Origin: JADJQU01 sp035490315
GTDB taxonomy: Bacteria > Planctomycetota > UBA1135 > GCA-002686595
NCBI GenBank assembly: GCA_035490315.1
Contig: DATHET010000107.1
Location: forward strand, 1 to 28,100
Length of the DNA stretch: 28,100 nt
Direction: 5' to 3'
This document shows, in pieces, positions 23,785 to 28,100 of the stretch. The notes under the pieces were generated by a model. The model searched no databases and had not been told where the DNA came from. It saw only the letters and a list, made by a program, of their open reading frames with translations. Within the stretch, counting starts at the first letter, position 1; every line of letters starts with the position of its first letter. Made by a program: the position numbers and the translations under genes.

Positions 23785-25437
23785 ATGCGTGCCATCAACA
23801 TCCTGCTCGCGCTGCTCGTCAGCCTGCTCTGTGGAGCTCTGGTCCTCGAAGGCGGCCTGCGCCTCCTGGGCCGCGGTCCGAAGTCGACGATCAACCAGTT
23901 CGATCCCTTGACCGGCTGGGCCAAGAAGCCCGGCGCGGTCGGCAAGCGCAAGACCTCCGAGTTCAACGTCACGTACAAGGTCAACGCCCTCGGCCTGCGC
24001 GACAGCGACACGACTGCCTACGCCAAGCCGGCCGGAACTTTCCGCGTGGTCTGCCTCGGCGACTCGTTCACGCTCGGCTACACCGTCAGCGAGCACGATC
24101 TGTTCGTCGAGCAGCTCGGCCGCGCCTGGAACAGCGAAGGCCGCAAGGTCGACCTGGTCAACGCGGGCACGGAAGGCTGGTCGACGGACCAGGAAGTCGC
24201 CTGGTTCCTGAGCGAAGGCGTCAAGTACCAGCCCGATCTCGTGCTGATCTTCCCCTACGAGAACGATCTCTACTGGAACGGTCAGACGCAGTACGCGCGC
24301 TTCCCCAAGCCGCGCTACTCGGTCGACGGCAAGCTCGATTCCGGCACGCTCGTCGACCCCGGCCCGATTCCCTGGCGCGAGCACACGGCCCTCGGACTGC
24401 TGCTCAAGAAGAGCGTCGATCCGAGCGGCGTGCTCGAGATCCCCTGGGAGGACACGAAGTTCTCGCTGAAGTCCGGCGAGAAGGACGAAAAGCCGGTGGT
24501 CAAGAAATCGGCCTTCCTGCCGCGCGAGTGGGCCGCGTTGATGGTGACGCCGCCGGATTTCATGCTCGATGCCCAGCAGCGCACGCGCGCGGCCCTGGCT
24601 CTGCTGCGCGATCAATGCGCGAAGAGCGGCTCGAAGCTCGTGCTGGTGCCGATCCCGAACAAGGCCGCGATCCAGCAGGGCGCCGAGGAAAGCCTGCGCA
24701 GGGTCGTTTGCCTGCGCGACGAGCGCTGGCATCCCAACCAGGCCGTGCACACCTTCCTCGACGCAGCCCAGGGCCTGGGAATCCGCGCCTTCGATCCGAC
24801 GGAGACGCTGCGCTCGATCGCGCGCACGCCCGAGCACGCGCCGGGCAGCGAGGGCGAGGCCGACCAGCCCGCGCCGGAGCTCTACTACGCCGTCGACTGG
24901 CACTTCAACCCGCGCGGCAACCTCGAGTTCGCACGCTTCCTGCACGACCAGCTCGAGGGCGCCGACGTCGGCTTGCCGCCGCGCGCTCAAGGCGATGCCG
25001 TCGCGAGCTTCACGCCGCCGCCGCGACCGCCGGCGTCGAAGACCTGGATGTTCGTGTTCGCCGGTCTGTGGATCGCGCTCACGGCCCTGTACTACGGCAA
25101 CTACAAGGACGAGCCCAAGTGGCAACCGCCGCTCAAGGTGCTCGGCATGCTCTCCGCGGTGTTCCTGATCATTTTCGGCGTGCGCTTCGGCATGGGCCTG
25201 CTGCCTCCGGCGATCGCGCCCAAGCTGGTGATCCTGTTCGTGCTCGCGATCCTGGGCTTCGTGATCTGGAAGCTCGGCCGCCGCATGCAGACCATCGCCG
25301 AGCTGGCCAAGGCTTTCGTGATGCGCGGCCACTGGTACCTGATGCCGCTGCTCGTCGTGCTGCTGTCGATCGGCAGCCTGCTCGTCGTCGCCGCGAGCTC
25401 GCCGCTGATCGCGCCCTTCATCTACACGCTGTTCTAG
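23785..25437 (+). CDS. SGNH/GDSL hydrolase (AlgX-like) fused to a membrane domain with a C-terminal DUF5989-like module
   Basis: This 550-residue protein begins with a signal anchor (ILLALLVSLLCGALVLEGGL). The SGNH domain covers about residues 85-390: the nucleophile block CLGDSFTLGYT with Ser94, NAGTEGWST (Asn126), FPYENDLYW (Asn160) and DWHFNPRGN with Asp371 and His373. Such enzymes act as esterases or O-acetyltransferase partners on glycans. A Pro-rich linker (~408-418) leads to four predicted membrane segments: 421-440, 451-470, 481-497 and 518-537. The last ~45 residues end in PLIAPFIYTLF and match DUF5989 proteins, which normally are separate ~50-residue genes beside carbamoyltransferases. 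The gene is preceded by GAGG 9 bases before the ATG and followed 5 bases later by a second DUF5989-like gene. The combination suggests hydrolase and membrane partner act as one unit. Confidence 0.85.
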   Translation: MRAINILLALLVSLLCGALVLEGGLRLLGRGPKSTINQFDPLTGWAKKPGAVGKRKTSEFNVTYKVNALGLRDSDTTAYAKPAGTFRVVCLGDSFTLGYTVSEHDLFVEQLGRAWNSEGRKVDLVNAGTEGWSTDQEVAWFLSEGVKYQPDLVLIFPYENDLYWNGQTQYARFPKPRYSVDGKLDSGTLVDPGPIPWREHTALGLLLKKSVDPSGVLEIPWEDTKFSLKSGEKDEKPVVKKSAFLPREWAALMVTPPDFMLDAQQRTRAALALLRDQCAKSGSKLVLVPIPNKAAIQQGAEESLRRVVCLRDERWHPNQAVHTFLDAAQGLGIRAFDPTETLRSIARTPEHAPGSEGEADQPAPELYYAVDWHFNPRGNLEFARFLHDQLEGADVGLPPRAQGDAVASFTPPPRPPASKTWMFVFAGLWIALTALYYGNYKDEPKWQPPLKVLGMLSAVFLIIFGVRFGMGLLPPAIAPKLVILFVLAILGFVIWKLGRRMQTIAELAKAFVMRGHWYLMPLLVVLLSIGSLLVVAASSPLIAPFIYTLF

Positions 25438-25442
25438 AGCAC

Positions 25443-25571
25443 ATGGGAAAATTCCTGCGCGAGAACTGGGTCTGGATCATCGCGCCGATCGTGATCGTCG
25501 CGATCCTGTGCGTGGCCGTGGCCTGGTTGAGCTCCGAGGACGCGACCGCGCCGTTCATCTACAACTTCTAG
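25443..25571 (+). CDS. 42-residue DUF5989-like small membrane protein
   Basis: The short gene starts 5 bases after the SGNH-fusion stop. The product is MGKFLRENWVWIIAPIVIVA followed by a hydrophobic stretch and SSEDATAPFIYNF. One membrane segment spans about residues 10-29. The pattern 'W-x-x-x-P-[hydrophobic]-APFIY-F' at the end is the DUF5989 hallmark and repeats the end of the upstream gene (APFIYTLF). Gene prediction could easily miss it because of size. It resembles the small proteins found by O-carbamoyltransferase genes, including the sxtK position of saxitoxin clusters. Function is unknown. It probably arose as a copy of, or a partner to, the fused module. Confidence 0.78.
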   Translation: MGKFLRENWVWIIAPIVIVAILCVAVAWLSSEDATAPFIYNF

Positions 25572-25601
25572 GGTCCAGCCAGGGACCTCGACGCGGCTCG
25601 C
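25572..25601. other. convergent gap between the carbamoyltransferase locus and the receiver genes
   Basis: Thirty bases separate the stops of two converging units. GGTCC (25572-25576) and GGACC (25583-25587) can form a 5-base stem with a 6-base loop, usable in both directions, but with no T tract. Whether it terminates either transcript is unclear. Confidence 0.3.
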
Positions 25602-26015
25602 TCAGACGAGCGGCACCGCGGTCAGCGCCGGTCTCTGGGCCTCCCACTCGGCCGCGGTCTGGCGCACGATCTGGATCAGGTCCCTCGAGTTGAACGGCTT
25701 GCGCAGGAGCCAGCGAGCGCCGACCTCGTGGGTCTTGTCCCCCAGAGTCTGCGAGGCGTCCCCGGTGACGAAGATGATCGGCGTCAGCTCCATCCCCGGC
25801 ATCTTGCGCACGCGCTCCTGGATGGAGAATCCGTCCCCGGCCGGGATGTGGATGTCGAGGATCAGGAGATCCGGGCGATGCTTCGCCGCGCTGCTGACGG
25901 CCTGGTAGGCATCTTGCGCGCTCAGCACCTCGTAGCCCTCCGCGCCCAGGCGGATGCGCATCGAATGGAGCAGCGCGGGGTCATCTTCGACGACGAGGAT
26001 CTTGTACTTGTTCAT
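25602..26015 (-). CDS. stand-alone response regulator receiver protein (third of three)
   Basis: The 137-residue product is a single CheY-like receiver with no output domain. Key residues are Glu10-Asp11-Asp12 (ILVVEDDPALL), phospho-acceptor Asp54 (LILDIHIP), Thr84 (FVTG) and Lys106 (LRKPF). DNA binding is not visible; it probably signals by protein contact or passes phosphate on. It lies 29 bases after the second receiver and is the last gene of a kinase-receiver-receiver-receiver run. A C-terminal ~20-residue tail (EWEAQRPALTAVPLV) extends beyond the receiver fold. Its end faces the 42-residue gene of the carbamoyltransferase locus across 30 bases. Confidence 0.93.
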   Translation of the reverse strand: MNKYKILVVEDDPALLHSMRIRLGAEGYEVLSAQDAYQAVSSAAKHRPDLLILDIHIPAGDGFSIQERVRKMPGMELTPIIFVTGDASQTLGDKTHEVGARWLLRKPFNSRDLIQIVRQTAAEWEAQRPALTAVPLV

Positions 26016-26044
26016 GGTGTGCCGATGGTTGATTGCTGAAAGGA

Positions 26045-26422
26045 CTACGCGACGGACTCGCCGAGCGCGGCGGATACGAGAGTGAGCAGGTCTTGGGTCT
26101 CGAAGGGTTTGCGCAGGGTGCTGACGTTGGTGACGTTCCGCAGACGCCGTTTGAAGTCGTCGCGGAATCCCGTGACGAAGATGATCGGGACGTCGGAGGT
26201 CTTGCGGATCGCCTCGGCGAGCTCGACACCGTCGCCACCGGGCATGTTCAGGTCGCTGATCACGACGTCTGCGCCGCTCGCGCGGAACTCCGCCAGGCCC
26301 TGAGCGCCGGAGCCGGCGCTGATGCAGCGAATCCCGAGAGCGCCGAGCCGCTTGGTCACTGCGCGCAGCAGATCGTCGTCGTTGTCGATCACCAGGGCGG
26401 TCCATTGTTCGTTCGAGCTCAT
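26045..26422 (-). CDS. stand-alone response regulator receiver protein (second of three)
   Basis: The 125-residue product is a single receiver domain. The acidic pocket is unusual, LVIDNDDDLL, with Asp13 and the run Asp15-16-17 in place of the plain DD. The phospho-acceptor is Asp57 (VVISDLNMPGGDG), followed by Thr84 (FVTG) and Lys105 (LRKPF), so all residues needed for phosphorylation are present. A Shine-Dalgarno AGGA lies about 9 bases ahead of the ATG. It follows the first receiver by 16 bases and has no output domain. Confidence 0.93.
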   Translation of the reverse strand: MSSNEQWTALVIDNDDDLLRAVTKRLGALGIRCISAGSGAQGLAEFRASGADVVISDLNMPGGDGVELAEAIRKTSDVPIIFVTGFRDDFKRRLRNVTNVSTLRKPFETQDLLTLVSAALGESVA

Positions 26423-26438
26423 GAGTTTTTCCTGGCTG

Positions 26439-26825
26439 TCAGGCGGTCGGCGTATTCGTGCGGTCCAGAGCGCTGGCGATCGCCGCCAGCACGTCTTTCG
26501 ATTCGTAGGGCTTGGTCAGGAAGGCGTGGGCTCCCGCCGCCATCGCCGCCTGCCTGGCGGACTCCTGCACGTTGGCGGACAGGAAGATCACCGGCGTGGC
26601 GAGAAGCTCCGCGCAGGCCGCAAGACGCCGGCTGACCTCGAAGCCGTCCATTTCCGGCATGCGGATGTCCAGCACGATCAAGTCGGGCCGCCACTCCAGC
26701 GCGAGCGAGAGGCCCGTGGCGCCGTCGAAGGCCGAGCGAACGTCGTAGCCGCCGGCGCGCAGCCGGACGCAAAGCGCCTGGGCGATGCCGCGCTCGTCGT
26801 CGACGATCAACACGCGTTTAGGCAA
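26439..26825 (-). CDS. stand-alone response regulator receiver protein (first of three)
   Basis: The 128-residue product is a CheY-like receiver. It has Asp9-Asp10 (VLIVDDERG), phospho-acceptor Asp53 (IVLDIRMPEMDG), Ser83 (FLSAN) in the Thr position and Lys105 (LTKPYE). The best start is a TTG at 26825, giving the standard N-terminus MPKRVLIVDDE and overlapping the kinase gene by 8 bases (26818-26825). A GTG four codons further in is possible but would trim the first beta strand; longer starts read through the kinase frame with low-complexity residues. The overlap implies translational coupling to the kinase, its probable phosphodonor. Confidence 0.9.
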   Translation of the reverse strand: MPKRVLIVDDERGIAQALCVRLRAGGYDVRSAFDGATGLSLALEWRPDLIVLDIRMPEMDGFEVSRRLAACAELLATPVIFLSANVQESARQAAMAAGAHAFLTKPYESKDVLAAIASALDRTNTPTA

Positions 26826-28100
26826 GGGCGACTTCCAGGGCGAGGTGCTCGAGCACGCAGGCGGTCGCAGCCAAGGCATCGGCTGGGTAGGCGAAGCTGC
26901 CCTGGATCTCGAACTCGAGGCTGCCCAGCTTGTCCGCTCCCGCGTCGGCGACCGCGCGGGCATGAGTCCTCGACAGACGCGCCACCCAACCCTCGGGTGA
27001 CTGCGTCGGACCGATCACCACGAACCCGCGCCGCTCCTGAAGCGGCATCTGCAGGACCAGGTCCGTCGGCCGTGTCGTGGCTGCGAGGAACAATCTCGAG
27101 GCATCGGCCGCCTGCGCGGTCCCCGCGTGCGAGACCGTGATCACGCTCAGGCTCTCCGCGGAGACTTCGCACTCCGCGAGCCTGGCCAGGAAGCGCTCGA
27201 GGATCATCCCGGGCTCGACCTCGGGCAGCGTGAACGAGAAGCTCGAGCCGCGCGGCGGATCGCTGACCACGCTCATGTGGCCCAGGTTGAGCCAGACCAG
27301 CTGGCGCGCGATGTTGAGCCCCAGGCCGAAGCCCTTGACGCTCGGAGCCTGCGAGCTGGGCAATTGCCGGAAGCGCTCGAAGAGCTGCTTCAGATCGCTC
27401 GGCGCGAGTCCCCGCCCGTGATCGCTGACGCCGACCACGACTCCGCCCTCGCGGGCGGTGCGCGCCCAGAGCTCGATCTGCGAGCCCTCGGCCGAGAATT
27501 TCACGGCGTTGGTCGCCAGGTTCATGATCACGCGTCGCACTTTTTCCTCGTCGGCGAACACCAGCGGCAAGTCCGCGTCGATCTTCTCCAGCACCGTGAT
27601 CGACCGACTGAGTGCCTTGCGCTGCAGGCCAGGTCGGATCCTGGTGAAGATTTCACTGATCCTTTGCGGGCGCCGATCGACGCGCAGGCGACCCGCGCGC
27701 AACTTGCTCGAGTCGAGGAAGTCCTCGACCAGTTGATTCAAGTCGATCACCGCGTTGTCCATGATGCCCAGGTATTCCATCTGCTCCGCGCTGACCGGAC
27801 CGGCCAGACCGTCGGCGATGATCGCGCCGAATTCCTTGATCACGGTCAGCGGCGTGCGGAACTCGTGCGACACGTCGTCGACGAAGCCGTGGGCCTGTTG
27901 CGTCAAGGCCAGCAGGCGTTGGTTCTGCCCGGCCAGTTGCAGACGGGCACACTCGACCTCGGCCTCGACCAGCTTGCGCTCGGTGATGTCCTGGATCGTT
28001 CCCGCGGCCTCGAGCGCCCAGTGGTTGGCGTCGCGGACGATGTCGCCGCAGATGTGCACGAATTGGGCCATGCCGTCGCCGCGCACCAGCTCGAGGTCCT
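26818..28100 (-). CDS. sensor histidine kinase with PAS/PAC end and an unusual C-terminal extension (5' end outside window)
   Basis: About 426 residues are visible; the N-terminus lies beyond the right edge, and the GTG at 28086 is probably internal. The visible part starts with the end of a PAS/PAC module (VRGDGMAQFVHICGDIVRD and AAGTIQDITERKL), then a coiled segment. The dimerisation/phospho-acceptor block is DDVSHEFRTPLTVIKEFG, His at 27865-27867. The ATPase domain has N box NLATNAVKFSAEGSQIEL, G1 DHGRGLAPSDLKQLFERFRQ and G2 GFGLGLNIARQLVWL. A further ~130 residues follow the ATPase domain (about 27215-26818). Their pattern, FVVIGPTQSPEGWVARLSR then FEIQGSFAYPADALAA, recalls a degenerate GGDEF domain lacking the GGDEF loop. 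The gene overlaps the first receiver gene by 8 bases. Confidence 0.93.
   Translation of the reverse strand, partial: DLELVRGDGMAQFVHICGDIVRDANHWALEAAGTIQDITERKLVEAEVECARLQLAGQNQRLLALTQQAHGFVDDVSHEFRTPLTVIKEFGAIIADGLAGPVSAEQMEYLGIMDNAVIDLNQLVEDFLDSSKLRAGRLRVDRRPQRISEIFTRIRPGLQRKALSRSITVLEKIDADLPLVFADEEKVRRVIMNLATNAVKFSAEGSQIELWARTAREGGVVVGVSDHGRGLAPSDLKQLFERFRQLPSSQAPSVKGFGLGLNIARQLVWLNLGHMSVVSDPPRGSSFSFTLPEVEPGMILERFLARLAECEVSAESLSVITVSHAGTAQAADASRLFLAATTRPTDLVLQMPLQERRGFVVIGPTQSPEGWVARLSRTHARAVADAGADKLGSLEFEIQGSFAYPADALAATACVLEHLALEVALA

Noticed and set aside
21877..25332. An 1151-codon open frame on the minus strand opposite the carbamoyltransferase and SGNH genes
   Set aside because: No recognisable domain; composition is the mirror of the coding strand. 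The plus-strand genes have complete family motifs.

Overview
The window is a gene-dense, GC-rich bacterial chromosomal segment (roughly two thirds G+C by eye) with no mobile element, CRISPR array or rRNA. Gene content suggests a Planctomycetota-type or related PVC-group bacterium: a Minf_1886-family gene, a carbamoyltransferase locus with SxtJ/DUF5989-like small membrane proteins, TPR-rich secreted proteins and EF-hand-like loops in a secreted protease. This placement is an inference from gene families, not a marker-gene result.

Layout. (1) 1-6609, all minus: moaC stands alone upstream, followed after a 187-base gap by a tight run accB-accC-lipoprotein-UDP-xylose synthase-glmS-NAD epimerase (partial at the left edge). 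Gaps are at most 11 bases and two junctions are 4-base start/stop overlaps, so fatty-acid initiation, amino-sugar supply and uronate/pentose nucleotide sugars look co-transcribed. (2) 6833-9337, plus: a secreted S41 C-terminal processing protease with two EF-hand-like loops. (3) 9353-15651, minus: a 995-residue TPR/HExxH metallopeptidase, then tmk, holB, a Minf_1886-family protein and an AI-2E-type permease. (4) 15826-16818, plus: a peptidoglycan amidase lipoprotein, converging on (5) an ald-uppP-gmd run on the minus strand (16809-19715). (6) A tRNA-Val(GAC) gene at 19933-20009, directly followed by a short 12-base-period repeat built on the palindrome CTCGAG. (7) 20167-21552, plus: an HtrA-like serine protease. 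(8) 21776-25571, plus: a four-gene locus consisting of an SxtJ-C-terminus-like small membrane protein, a NodU/SxtI-type O-carbamoyltransferase, an SGNH hydrolase fused to a membrane tail ending in a DUF5989-like module, and a separate 42-residue DUF5989-like protein. (9) 25602-28100, minus: a sensor histidine kinase (5' end outside the window) and three consecutive stand-alone receiver-domain response regulators.

The common theme is the cell envelope: nucleotide sugars (glmS, UXS, epimerase, gmd), lipid carrier recycling (uppP), fatty-acid precursor synthesis (accBC), peptidoglycan hydrolysis, two secreted serine proteases and a metalloprotease. The most interesting part is the carbamoyltransferase locus, which resembles the sxtI-sxtJ-sxtK arrangement of saxitoxin clusters but has different gene fusions and a duplicated small membrane module. 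Its substrate cannot be read from the sequence; a carbamoylated surface glycan or exported small molecule is a reasonable guess.
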